The notes beneath the pieces are model-generated. The model was not told the DNA's origin. It searched no databases and saw only the letters and a program-made list of their open reading frames with translations. The position numbers and the translations under genes are program-made. A stretch of 15,935 nucleotides of DNA from Chloroflexota bacterium (lineage in GTDB: Bacteria > Chloroflexota > Anaerolineae > Promineifilales > Promineifilaceae). The stretch covers positions 1-15,935 of the forward strand of contig CAUJGI010000317.1 of NCBI GenBank assembly GCA_963169155.1. The letters are read 5' to 3'. Every line of letters starts with the position of its first letter. The first letter of the stretch is position 1. This document shows positions 1 through 7,806 of the stretch, piece after piece.

Positions 1-735
1 AGGGTCGCCGCAGCCCGCGGCAATGAGCGTGCCGGGAGCGAGGCCAAATTCGGCAGCGGCCGTTTCTGTCACTTCCCCCACCACAGCCCACGGCTCTACA
101 ATGCGCGGCAATTTGGCAGGATCGATCCCCAGGGCGGCGCACAGCTCGCTGGACCAGGTGCCTTGTTGGGCGTCGCTGAGGGTGGTGAAGTGGAGGAAGG
201 TGTAGTCGATAAACGCCTCGTCGGCGCGCAGCCCGGCCATGCGCCCGGCGACGAAGGCCGAGGGCATGACAAATTTGGCGATGTGTTGGTAGATGGACGG
301 CCGTTCCTCTTTCCACCACACCAGCTTCGGGCCATGATCGCAGGTGGGCGGGCAGCCGGTGAGCCGGGTCACCAGGTCGCCGTATTCCTTGTCGATTTGT
401 GCGATGTACGGCTGGCAGCGCATATCCAGCCAGGAATCGAAGCGGGCCACCGCCTGGTAACTGTCGTCGATGAAGCCGACGCCCGCCATCTGGCTGTCGA
501 AAGCCAGGGCGGCAATGTGGCGCGGATCGATGCCGCTGGCCTGCACGCAGTGGCGGATGGTTTGGGCGGCGGTGCGGTAGAAATCTTCGTTTTCCTGCTC
601 CACCACGCCGGGCCGCGGGGTGTAGAGGGGCACTTCGGCGGATGATTCGGTAATGAGACGGCCGTCTGCCGTGTACAGCGCCGCTTTGGTGCTGCTGGTG
701 CCCAAGTCGATTCCCAAAAGATAAGTAGCGGACAT
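1..735 (-). CDS. FGGY-family carbohydrate kinase, N-terminal half (cut by window edge)
   Basis: This gene would phosphorylate a sugar or polyol with ATP in the cytoplasm, the usual entry step into central metabolism. The 245 visible residues start at ATG 735 behind an AGGGA ribosome site. They show the actin-like phosphate-binding loop (D10-LGTSSTK), a substrate-pocket segment FDSQMAG (79-85) followed by DSWLDMR (100-106), and GCGD (241-244), whose Asp244 matches the catalytic aspartate of the family. Full FGGY kinases are about 500 residues, so the ATP-binding second half lies left of the window. It is last in the visible leftward cluster, 150 bp after an isomerase gene. Xylulose, ribulose, erythritol and other substrates occur in this family and the sequence does not decide among them. 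The family call is firm; the substrate is unknown. Confidence 0.93.
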   Translation of the reverse strand, partial: MSATYLLGIDLGTSSTKAALYTADGRLITESSAEVPLYTPRPGVVEQENEDFYRTAAQTIRHCVQASGIDPRHIAALAFDSQMAGVGFIDDSYQAVARFDSWLDMRCQPYIAQIDKEYGDLVTRLTGCPPTCDHGPKLVWWKEERPSIYQHIAKFVMPSAFVAGRMAGLRADEAFIDYTFLHFTTLSDAQQGTWSSELCAALGIDPAKLPRIVEPWAVVGEVTETAAAEFGLAPGTLIAAGCGDP

Positions 736-788
736 GCTGCTTTTCCCTAATGATGCGCGCACCCAATTTGAATCAGGCGCATTAAACA

Positions 789-801
789 AACCTGACAGGT
801 T
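789..801. repeat. Short palindrome AACCTG-A-CAGGTT upstream of the kinase
   Basis: Two perfect 6-bp arms flank a single central base in the 150-bp gap (736-885) between the isomerase stop and the kinase start. The same gap holds an ACGGCCGT octamer at 829-836. It could be an operator for the kinase or a dispersed palindromic repeat. No convincing promoter was identified in the gap. Confidence 0.4.
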
Positions 802-885
802 GATAGCCTTATCAGCGGTGGATAGGGGACGGCCGTTTGGCTAAAAGACGCCTCGTATGGACATGCTTCGCCAGAGAGCTGTGTT

Positions 886-1716
886 TTAAATTAGTTTGGA
901 CAAATATTCAAAGCTGCGTATGGCTTCTGGGACGGTGCCACATTCCACGCTGAAAATGATGTCCCGATCCTGCGCTATGGGTTTGACGATGTCGATGACT
1001 CGCTGCCAATCCACCACACCCTCACCGCAGGCGCAGCCTACGGGCGTGCCGGTGACCTTGCCGCGCTCCGCTTCGCCCTGCTGCATGCTGATATCCTTGG
1101 CGTGCAGGTGCACCAGCCGGTCGCGCACCCGCTCCAGCCAGATGTACGGATCGGAGCCGCCAGCCAGGTAGCTGTTGCCCGTGTCGTAGTTGATGCCGAT
1201 GGCGGGGGAATCGACCAGGTTGTAGATGCTGTCCAGGCCATCGGGCGTTTTGCTGTACTGCTGGTGCGGTTCCAGGCCGATTTTGATGCCGTGCCGCTCG
1301 GCGACCAGCGACGCTTCTTTGAGCGTGTAGGTCATCAGCGTGAAATCCATCTCCCGGCTGGTCCAGGTGGGTTTGGGGCCTTCGTCGGTGTTGATGACGG
1401 GTGCGCCCGCGTCGGCGGCCCAGCGGATGGCCATCTTTAAATATTCCACGCTGATTTCCGGCTTGCACAGCGGGGTGTGGGAAGAGAGACCAGACAGCTT
1501 GATGTTGTGCTGGGCGCACAGGTCGCGCACCCAGAGTGGATCGTCGTACATGGAGACGGAGTGAAAATAGCCCGCCTCGCTGAGCAGTTCACGGCCGAGG
1601 TGAACCATTGGTTCGATATATTCGTAGCCAATTTCGGCCGCTTTGGCCACGCCCCAGGCAAACGGTTTGTCGTGGTGGCGCACAAATTCCATATTTACGC
1701 CAATTTTGATGGCCAT
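886..1716 (-). CDS. Sugar phosphate isomerase/epimerase (AP endonuclease 2-like TIM barrel)
   Basis: A cytoplasmic metal-dependent TIM barrel of 276 residues. The four ligands typical of the family are in order: E149 (GLEP), D178 (NYDTGN), H205 (HLHAKD) and E258 (SVECG). Family members catalyse keto-sugar isomerisation, epimerisation, dehydration or 3-keto-sugar cleavage, so the exact reaction is open. The frame stays open upstream to 1770, but ATG 1716 is chosen because AGGAGGAG sits just before it. The 18 extra codons would translate a palindromic repeat (1735-1761). It resembles the next gene upstream (1902-2777) closely around the metal site, including EPH, DTGN, KD and RG-TG motifs, so the two look like diverged tandem paralogues. 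It lies between that paralogue and the FGGY kinase. Confidence 0.9.
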   Translation of the reverse strand: MAIKIGVNMEFVRHHDKPFAWGVAKAAEIGYEYIEPMVHLGRELLSEAGYFHSVSMYDDPLWVRDLCAQHNIKLSGLSSHTPLCKPEISVEYLKMAIRWAADAGAPVINTDEGPKPTWTSREMDFTLMTYTLKEASLVAERHGIKIGLEPHQQYSKTPDGLDSIYNLVDSPAIGINYDTGNSYLAGGSDPYIWLERVRDRLVHLHAKDISMQQGEAERGKVTGTPVGCACGEGVVDWQRVIDIVKPIAQDRDIIFSVECGTVPEAIRSFEYLSKLI

Positions 1717-1734
1717 GTCTCCTCCTCTGTAAAT

Positions 1735-1761
1735 GTGGGTCGGATTGCCAATCCGACCTAC
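1735..1761. repeat. REP-like palindrome centred on GGTCGGATTG
   Basis: Arms GTGGGTCGGATTG and CAATCCGACCTAC flank one base, with 12 of 13 positions complementary and the inner 10 perfect. It lies directly upstream of the ribosome site of the 1716 gene. Compact palindromes of this style occur as dispersed intergenic repeats in some environmental bacterial genomes, from memory. Only one copy is seen in this window. Confidence 0.6.
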
Positions 1762-1816
1762 GATTTTCATTCATGGTGTGAGCCTGCGCTCATGTTGTCC
1801 TTTGCGAAAATAAAAA

Positions 1817-1900
1817 ACGGAACACAGAGTTACACAGAGATGAACAGAGTTACACAGAGAAATTAGGAGAACTCTGTTGAATCTGTGGAATCTGTGGATG
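1817..1900. repeat. Intergenic tandem and inverted repeats (ACACAGAG / GAATCTGTG units)
   Basis: AACACAGAGTTACACAGAGA (1821-1840) is followed by AACAGAGTTACACAGAGA (1843-1860). GAATCTGTG then occurs twice in tandem (1879-1887, 1888-1896). AACAGAGTT (1843-1851) and AACTCTGTT (1870-1878) are perfect 9-bp inverted arms, so the block can fold. It fills most of the gap between the two isomerase genes and has no coding character. Confidence 0.7.
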
Positions 1901-1901
1901 T

Positions 1902-2777
1902 TTAATTGTGCTGGATGCGTTGGTTGGCGTCGGCGACCAGTTCGCGTACCCAGGCCAGGCTCTTTTCGATCATCGGGCCGCCCTGACCCTCGCATTCGAT
2001 GCTGACGACGCCGTCGTAGCCGATGTCTACCAGGATGTCGAAGCATTTTTTGATGTTTTCTACGTTGACGCCATCGCCGATGGCGGTCTGGCTGACGGCA
2101 ATACCGGTGAGCTCGCCACGCAGGGAAGCGGCCAGCGTCTGGCTGACGTCCTTGACGTGCACATGGCTGACGCGGTCCTTGAAGCGGGTGAGAAAGGCGA
2201 CGGGGTCTTGCCCGGCGATGAAGGTGTTGCCGGTGTCCATGTTCATGCGCAGCAGGGGCGTATCGAAGAAGTCCAGCATTTGGGCCATGAAGTCGGGTTT
2301 GGTGGTGTAGTAGCCGTGGGGTTCGATGTTAATGATCATGTTGTAGTGAACGGCCGTTTCCAACACCTCGCCATAAATGCGCTTCATCATCTCCAGCGCT
2401 TCAGCATCGGTTTGCCCGGCCGGTTTGTGCATATGGTCGGTGGTGTCGATGTGGGTGCAGCCTGCCAGGTGCGCCCAGCGGATGGAGTTGATGATGTAAC
2501 GGGTGCCCAGCGAAACCGCATTGGGCAGTGAGAGCGGATAGGCAGCATCTAGCTGCGAAAATTTGACGCCGTAGCTGTCCATCTTCTGGCGCAGGGCAAC
2601 CGGGTCTTCCCATAAAGCGACGTGCGGCTGATAGCCCAGACCATGCAGCCAGCTTACGCCGTCAATCGTGCCACATTCGATGTAATGAACCTCATTTTGG
2701 TGGGCCCATTGCAGGCACTGTTCAAAATTCCAATAAGAGCTGTTAAACGCGTCGGTATGAAACCCTATTTCAATCAT
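1902..2777 (-). CDS. Sugar phosphate isomerase/epimerase (AP endonuclease 2-like TIM barrel)
   Basis: A 291-residue cytoplasmic metal-dependent barrel. Ligands are visible at E152 (NIEPHG), D181 (NMDTGN), H207 (HVHVKD) and E261 (SIECEG). Start ATG 2777 follows an AGGGG ribosome site. It is the first gene after the terminator-like hairpin at 2798-2837, so it should be expressed at a lower level than the binding protein, by readthrough or from a promoter not recognised here. The segment from residue 150 to 225 aligns by eye with the gene at 886-1716, suggesting duplication and divergence; they might act in sequence or form a mixed oligomer. The reaction and substrate are not determinable; sugar or sugar-phosphate isomerisation or epimerisation is the family expectation. 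Confidence 0.9.
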   Translation of the reverse strand: MIEIGFHTDAFNSSYWNFEQCLQWAHQNEVHYIECGTIDGVSWLHGLGYQPHVALWEDPVALRQKMDSYGVKFSQLDAAYPLSLPNAVSLGTRYIINSIRWAHLAGCTHIDTTDHMHKPAGQTDAEALEMMKRIYGEVLETAVHYNMIINIEPHGYYTTKPDFMAQMLDFFDTPLLRMNMDTGNTFIAGQDPVAFLTRFKDRVSHVHVKDVSQTLAASLRGELTGIAVSQTAIGDGVNVENIKKCFDILVDIGYDGVVSIECEGQGGPMIEKSLAWVRELVADANQRIQHN

Positions 2778-2797
2778 CTGAGTCCCCCTGAGGTGAA

Positions 2798-2837
2798 AAA
2801 TAGCTGTGGGTCTGGCCAGCCAAACCCACAGCTATTT
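2798..2837 (-). terminator. Intrinsic terminator after the sugar-binding protein gene
   Basis: A perfect 14-bp stem (AAATAGCTGTGGGT with ACCCACAGCTATTT) and 12-nt loop start 10 bp past the stop of the binding-protein gene. On the leftward strand the stem runs into five T residues. It separates the transport half of the cluster from the two downstream isomerases and the kinase, and ends about 20 bp before the next start codon, so it may act as a partial terminator or attenuator. Confidence 0.85.
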
Positions 2838-2847
2838 CTAGAAAGTG

Positions 2848-4125
2848 TTATTCACCGCCCCAACGACCCGGGAAATCGGGCATGCCTTCACAGCCGCACA
2901 TGGCGTAGTGCAGCGGGGGCATGTTGGGTTGGACGTATTGATCGAGGTTGTCGTTGGTGATGATGGGTTGGGGTAGACGCCAGACAGCGGGCAGTTCTTC
3001 CCCGTTCATGATGCGCAGACCGGCGATGATGGGCGTGCGCCATTGGAAGGTGGGGAAGGTAGGCGCGATGCCGGAGAGGCCATTCTCTTGCCATTTCACC
3101 AGGAAGTCTTGCTGATCTTCACCGACGATGATGGGGTAGGGCTGGCCAGCGTCTTCAAACGCTTCGAGGGCGGCAACGGCCGTTGCCCCAGCATCCATCC
3201 ACACGGCGTCGATCTGGCCAAAACGATCCAGGTAATCGGTCACGATTGACTTCACCTTGGCATTGTCGCCATCACCAAACTCCACACCGATGACGTTGAT
3301 ATTGCCAGCTCCTTCAAACGCCAGTTTTGCCGATGCCCAACGCTCTTCCAACACATCCACACCGGGCAGAATGCGCAAGGCCAGCACGTTACAATCGTCG
3401 CCACAGTTGTCGATGATGTAGCGGGCGCCTGCCTCACCAAAGGCGTAACCGCCGATGGGCTGGACAAAGCTCACGGGACAATCGGTGAACACACCGCGGT
3501 CGAAAACGATAACCGGCAGCACTTCACAGGCTTGTTCCACGGCGGGGGTTAAAGCGGCCGTTGTATTGGGCGACACAATCAAAACATCGCAGTTGCCACC
3601 AGCGACCAGGTCAGCAATGTCGGAAATTTGCTTTTCATCACTGCCTTCGGCATCGACGTGAATGAACTCTTCAATTTCTGGATGCAAATCAACTTCGGCC
3701 AGCATGGTGTTGTAGCCAACCACGCGCCACGGGTTGTTGACGCCAGCATTGGAGAAGCAGAAGGTGTAGGGGCCATCTTTGGCAAATTCGCTGGTGTCCA
3801 CAAATTCGGCTTCCAGGTACTGCAACCAGGGTTCGCCTTCGGGGCCTTCCGCGGTCAGGGTCATCTGGCGCATGGAACGATCATACTGTTCCTGGCTAAA
3901 AAACTCGGATTTTACTTCAGCTGCATCGCTTTCCAGCCCGGCGGCAACGGGTTCTTCCACAGCCGGTTCTTCGGCGGCGGGTTCTTCAACGGCCGTATCT
4001 TCAGCAGCCGTGTCATCACCAGCCGGTTCTTCTGTGTCGCTACCACCGCAGGCCACCAGCCCAAAAATCAGGGCGACCAGAGCCAATAACACCAACCAGG
4101 AACGCTTTTTGTTCTTGTTTAACAT
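2848..4125 (-). CDS. Sugar ABC transporter substrate-binding lipoprotein (periplasmic binding protein type 1)
   Basis: This protein captures the imported sugar outside the membrane and delivers it to the two permeases encoded just upstream. It has 425 residues. Lys/Arg-rich residues 2-8 and a hydrophobic stretch lead to lipobox LVAC with the acylated Cys26. Residues 29-63 are an acidic Glu/Pro/Ala linker that probably tethers the domain. The ribose-binding-like fold begins near residue 118 (TFCFSNAGVNNPW) and contains VSPNT and IVFDRG segments typical of the class. It is about 100 residues longer than RbsB because of the linker and an extra segment (64-117). Several cysteines, including CGC near the C-terminus, could form disulfides. 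Start ATG 4125 follows GGAGGAG. The ligand is unknown; related proteins bind pentoses, hexoses or inositols. Confidence 0.93.
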   Translation of the reverse strand: MLNKNKKRSWLVLLALVALIFGLVACGGSDTEEPAGDDTAAEDTAVEEPAAEEPAVEEPVAAGLESDAAEVKSEFFSQEQYDRSMRQMTLTAEGPEGEPWLQYLEAEFVDTSEFAKDGPYTFCFSNAGVNNPWRVVGYNTMLAEVDLHPEIEEFIHVDAEGSDEKQISDIADLVAGGNCDVLIVSPNTTAALTPAVEQACEVLPVIVFDRGVFTDCPVSFVQPIGGYAFGEAGARYIIDNCGDDCNVLALRILPGVDVLEERWASAKLAFEGAGNINVIGVEFGDGDNAKVKSIVTDYLDRFGQIDAVWMDAGATAVAALEAFEDAGQPYPIIVGEDQQDFLVKWQENGLSGIAPTFPTFQWRTPIIAGLRIMNGEELPAVWRLPQPIITNDNLDQYVQPNMPPLHYAMCGCEGMPDFPGRWGGE

Positions 4126-4221
4126 TGAGAATCTCCTCCGATATAAGAAGTAAATAGTGAAAAACTTTGTCGAAAAGTGTCTGTCTTTCTGAGAGCGTCA
4201 CCTCCTTATTATTTTTATCGG

Positions 4222-5220
4222 TTAACGAGAGCGGCGGCCGCTAAAAGCAGCGTAAGCCACCGCGCCAATAATGATGAGTCCTTGTACTGCATCGCGCAGC
4301 GGTTTGGGCAGCCCCAGCAAATTCAAAAGGGTAAACAGCGCTTCCAGCGCCAGCGCCCCGGCAATGGCTGCCGGGACAGACCCGCGCCCGCCCAGGAGCA
4401 CCGCGCCACCCAAAACGGCCGCAGAAATTGCCTGAAGCTCATAGCCATCTCCAGCATCGGGATTGACGCCGCCAAATCCACCTTGCAAGATACCGGCGAT
4501 AACGGCCGTTACCGCCGACACCGCAAAAGCAACAATGCGCATCTTTTCCACCTGGATGCCCGCCAGTTTGGCGGCGCGCGGATTGTCACCCACGGCCAGC
4601 AGCTGGCGGCCCAGATTGGTGTAGTGGAACAGATAAATCAGGATGGCGCTGACCACAATCAGCACAATGACGGCGTACGGGAAGCGCTCCACCCAGGGCA
4701 CTGGCTCCAGCCAGCCCCGGCCAAAGGCGCGGAAGTTGTCGGTGAGGTAGCCGCGCGGCGCACCGCCGGTCCAGTACAGCCCGGCCCCGCGTAAGGCCAG
4801 CAGCATCCCCAGCGTGGCAATGAGCGACGGCACCTTGAGGTACGAGACCAGTGCGCCGTTGATCAGCCCGGCCACAATGCCGATGCCAAACAGCACCAGG
4901 ATGACCCACCAGGCGTTGGTTGGATCATTGTTGATCAGCAGCGAAGCGCCAATGACCGTCAGGGACATAATGGACCCCACGGACAGATCAAAGCCGCCCG
5001 ACACGATGACAAAAAGCTGCCCGGCCGTCAAAATCATCAGCGGCGCGGCCCGGCGCAGTAAGTTGAGAATGCCCGACGGTTCCAAAAAGACCGGGTTTTG
5101 CGTGCCAATGCCGATGAGCAGCAGAATAAGCACCACGTAGATGGGCGAAACGCTGCGCAGTCCAGAGAGAATCCGGTCGCGCCATGATTTTTCTTGCCCG
5201 ATGGTTGAAAGTTGCGCCAT
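4222..5220 (-). CDS. Sugar ABC transporter permease (RbsC-type, BPD_transp_2)
   Basis: An integral membrane subunit of 332 residues with many hydrophobic segments and family motifs GGFDLSVGS (about 86-94) and, late in the protein, a Gly-rich LGGAVLLGGRGS stretch. AVGDNPRAAKLAGI is the usual cytoplasmic loop before the last helices. It pairs with the permease at 5232-6218 to form the translocation channel. Start ATG 5220 follows TAGGAGAG, and only 11 bp separate it from the preceding permease stop. The 96 bp downstream, before the binding-protein start, contain an AGGAGG but no clear promoter. The transporter role is firm; the substrate is unknown. Confidence 0.93.
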   Translation of the reverse strand: MAQLSTIGQEKSWRDRILSGLRSVSPIYVVLILLLIGIGTQNPVFLEPSGILNLLRRAAPLMILTAGQLFVIVSGGFDLSVGSIMSLTVIGASLLINNDPTNAWWVILVLFGIGIVAGLINGALVSYLKVPSLIATLGMLLALRGAGLYWTGGAPRGYLTDNFRAFGRGWLEPVPWVERFPYAVIVLIVVSAILIYLFHYTNLGRQLLAVGDNPRAAKLAGIQVEKMRIVAFAVSAVTAVIAGILQGGFGGVNPDAGDGYELQAISAAVLGGAVLLGGRGSVPAAIAGALALEALFTLLNLLGLPKPLRDAVQGLIIIGAVAYAAFSGRRSR

Positions 5221-5231
5221 AGTTTTCTCTC

Positions 5232-6218
5232 CTAAGCGGCTTTTTCCCGCGAGCGAATGGTATAGCTGGCCACGGCCAGGATGATGATGGCGCCGCGCAG
5301 AACCTGTTTCAGGAAGGTGTCGACGCCCAGCTGGTTGAACATGGTGTCCAGGATGCCAAAGATCAACACCCCCGCCAGTGTTCCCACCACGCCGCCTTTA
5401 CCGCCGGAAAGCGCCGTGCCGCCGACCACCACAGCGGCAATCGATTCCAAATCGTACAACCCATCTGTGCCCACCCAGGGTGCGCCGGACCGCAAACGGC
5501 TGACGACAAACAGCCCGGTGAGGACGGCCGTTAAACTACAAATCACGTGCGCCAAAATAATCACCCGGTCGGTGCGCAGGCCAGAGAGGCGCGATGTTTC
5601 GACATTGCCCCCAACGGCGTACAGGTGCGCGCCAAACTTGGTGCGGCTGAGTACCAGGGCGCCAATGATGGTGACCGCCAGAAGCACCAAAATGGAGATA
5701 GGAATGGGGCCAATCTGGCCATAGCCGAGCGTCTGGAAGCTGCGCGGCACTGCGCCGACAAACGTTTCAAAGCTGGCGTTGAGCAGCCCTTTGAGCACCA
5801 ATCCCACGCCCAGCGTGGCGATAAACGGGTTCACCTTCAGCTTGCTCACAATCAGGCCATTCACCAGCCCCACCACCGCGCCAATGCCAAAAACGGCCGC
5901 TACCGCCATCGGCACCCGGTTGGGATCACCCTGCATGAGGTAAGAAGCCATCACGGCCGTTACGCTGATCAAATACGCCACCGACAAATCAATTGACGCG
6001 GCCAGCATGACAAACGTCTGCCCCATGGCCACAATGCCCAGGGCCACCGAGCGCACCACCATGTTGGTGAGAATGGTGCTGGAGGTAATCTGGCCGCGGC
6101 CAAAGATGGCGTCTAGCACCACGGCGGCCACAAATACCACCACCAGAATGGCGTACACGGGCGGCAGCCGGGTCTCGCGCATCAGGGAGCGCACGTTGGA
6201 TAAGGTTTTCACGGTCAT
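5232..6218 (-). CDS. Sugar ABC transporter permease (RbsC-type, BPD_transp_2)
   Basis: A membrane subunit of 328 residues, mostly hydrophobic helices. It carries the family signature ASIDLSVAY in the first third and a late VVGGTALSGGKGG stretch. It is clearly diverged from its partner at 4222-5220, so the channel is probably a heterodimer, unlike the homodimeric ribose system of E. coli. Its ATG overlaps the stop of the ATPase gene in an ATGA arrangement (6215-6218), which indicates translational coupling and a shared transcript. Confidence 0.93.
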   Translation of the reverse strand: MTVKTLSNVRSLMRETRLPPVYAILVVVFVAAVVLDAIFGRGQITSSTILTNMVVRSVALGIVAMGQTFVMLAASIDLSVAYLISVTAVMASYLMQGDPNRVPMAVAAVFGIGAVVGLVNGLIVSKLKVNPFIATLGVGLVLKGLLNASFETFVGAVPRSFQTLGYGQIGPIPISILVLLAVTIIGALVLSRTKFGAHLYAVGGNVETSRLSGLRTDRVIILAHVICSLTAVLTGLFVVSRLRSGAPWVGTDGLYDLESIAAVVVGGTALSGGKGGVVGTLAGVLIFGILDTMFNQLGVDTFLKQVLRGAIIILAVASYTIRSREKAA

Positions 6219-7780
6219 AGCTCTAACGTTCCTTCCCCGCGTGGTTCCGGCACGGCGGTGCGGTGGGACTCTTGATGGCCGGTCGCCAGGTGCATGATCG
6301 CTTCTTCACCGGCACCGGCGGGCAGCTCCCCGCTGATACGGCCGTCCCACATCACCACAATGCGGTCGCTCATGCCGATCACTTCGGGCAGCTCAGAGGA
6401 AATCATGAGAACGGCCGTACCCGCCTGCGCCAGATCGCGAATCATCTCGTGAATGCTGGCCTTGGCATCCACGTCAATGCCCCGGGTTGGTTCATCAAAA
6501 ATGAGGATGTCGCAGGTAGAAGCCAGCCACTTGGCCAGCACCACCTTCTGCTGGTTGCCGCCGCTGAGGTACTGCACTTCCTGCTGGATGCTGGGCGTGC
6601 GCACGTCCACCTGCTGCACGAGTTCGAGAACCAACTGCGGTTTTTCGGCCGTACCAAAACGCTTGATGCGGCGCAGCAGCGCCTGCAAGGCCCGCACCGG
6701 TGCCAGAATGTTGTCATTCAGCGGCTGGTTGGGGAAGATGCCTTCGGCTTTGCGGTCTTCTGTGACAAACCCCATGCGCAGATTAATCGCAGCTTTTGGG
6801 GTTTTAATCGGCCGTTCCGTGCCCTTCACCAAAATACGGCCGCTGGTAAATGGCTCCACCCCAAAAATAGCCTGCGCCAGCTCCGTGCGGCCCGATCCTT
6901 GCAGCCCAGAAACTCCCACAATTTCCCCAGCCCGCAGCTTCAGGCTGATGTCGTGCAGCTTGGCATTGCTGCCGTTCACCACTTCCAGCGCCACCGCGCC
7001 AATCTCGTCGGCGCGGGCCAGCTCCGGGAAATATTGGTCCAGTTCCCGCCCTACCATCATGGTGATGACCTGGGAGGGCGTGGCCGCGTCCGCCGCCACG
7101 GTGGCCACGTGCTGGCCATCTTTCAACACCGTAATCATTTTGGCCAGGTCAAACACCTCGGTAAAGCGGTGGGAAATGAAAATCACGGCCATGCCGTTGG
7201 CGATGAGCTTGTGAATGAGCCGGGTCAAAATTTCGACTTCGTGGGTGGCTAAAGCGGCCGTTGGCTCATCCATGATCAACACTTTGGAGTCAAACGACAG
7301 CGCCTTGGCAATTTCCACCAACTGCTGCTGGGCAATCGACAAGGTCTTTACTTCGGCGTCGGGCGAAATCATCGTTTCTGCCCCAACTCGCTGCAGCACC
7401 GCTTGCGTCTGGCGCATGAGCTGGCGCTGGTCAACGACCCCGTAACGGCTGGGTTCACGCCCCAAAAAGATATTCTGGGCCACGGTCCGCTCTGGCAACA
7501 GGTTAAATTCCTGATAAATGATGCTGATACCCACTTCCTGCGCCTCGCGCGGATGGTTGAAGCTGATCGAGCTGCCCTGGAAGAACAGTTCGCCTTCGTC
7601 TGGGGTATAAGCGCCCGCCAGGAGTTTCATCAGCGTGGACTTGCCCGCACCGTTTTCGCCCACCACTGCATGGACTTCACCCGGCATAAACTGGATCGAG
7701 ACATCGTTCAGCGCCACCACACCGGGAAAACGTTTGGTGATATTTCTTGCTTCCAGGATAGGTAACTGAGCATTCGCCAT
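6215..7780 (-). CDS. Sugar ABC transporter ATPase, two nucleotide-binding domains (RbsA/MglA type)
   Basis: This cytoplasmic ATPase of 521 residues energises the importer. Domain 1 has Walker A GENGAGKST (41-49), a variant signature LSIAQQQ (147-153) and Walker B with DEPTAAL (171-177). Domain 2 has a lysine-free Walker A, GLQGSGRTE (292-300), an intact LSGGNQQ (405-411) and DEPTRGID (429-436). This asymmetry is normal for RbsA/MglA proteins. The open frame extends ten codons further to 7810, but ATG 7780 is preferred because AAGGAGA lies 8 nt before it and MANAQLPILEARNITK is a standard N-terminus. With the shorter start, 26 bp separate it from the epimerase stop. Confidence 0.95.
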   Translation of the reverse strand: MANAQLPILEARNITKRFPGVVALNDVSIQFMPGEVHAVVGENGAGKSTLMKLLAGAYTPDEGELFFQGSSISFNHPREAQEVGISIIYQEFNLLPERTVAQNIFLGREPSRYGVVDQRQLMRQTQAVLQRVGAETMISPDAEVKTLSIAQQQLVEIAKALSFDSKVLIMDEPTAALATHEVEILTRLIHKLIANGMAVIFISHRFTEVFDLAKMITVLKDGQHVATVAADAATPSQVITMMVGRELDQYFPELARADEIGAVALEVVNGSNAKLHDISLKLRAGEIVGVSGLQGSGRTELAQAIFGVEPFTSGRILVKGTERPIKTPKAAINLRMGFVTEDRKAEGIFPNQPLNDNILAPVRALQALLRRIKRFGTAEKPQLVLELVQQVDVRTPSIQQEVQYLSGGNQQKVVLAKWLASTCDILIFDEPTRGIDVDAKASIHEMIRDLAQAGTAVLMISSELPEVIGMSDRIVVMWDGRISGELPAGAGEEAIMHLATGHQESHRTAVPEPRGEGTLEL

Positions 7781-7806
7781 TGGGCTGATCTCCTTGGGAA
7801 ACACCA

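Noticed and set aside
163..645. Long rightward open frame opposite the FGGY kinase
   Set aside because: It is antisense to a frame with clear kinase motifs, has no ribosome site and no recognisable domain; it is a GC-rich shadow.
1908..2531. 207-codon rightward frame opposite an isomerase
   Set aside because: It is a reverse-strand shadow of a gene with all four metal ligands; Gly/Ala/Val/Asp-rich composition is typical of such shadows.
4126..4221. Possible small leader gene after an AGGAGG upstream of the binding protein
   Set aside because: The only start is a GTG directly abutting the ribosome-like sequence, and the frame runs into the binding-protein gene; no support for translation.
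6263..7252. 329-codon rightward frame opposite the ABC ATPase
   Set aside because: The opposite strand encodes complete Walker and signature motifs in the expected order; this frame is His/Asn/Gln-rich and resembles nothing known.
6336..7340. Non-canonical LSIAQQQ signature and lysine-free second Walker A in the ATPase
   Set aside because: Both are normal for RbsA/MglA-type double-domain sugar ATPases, so they are not signs of decay or novelty.
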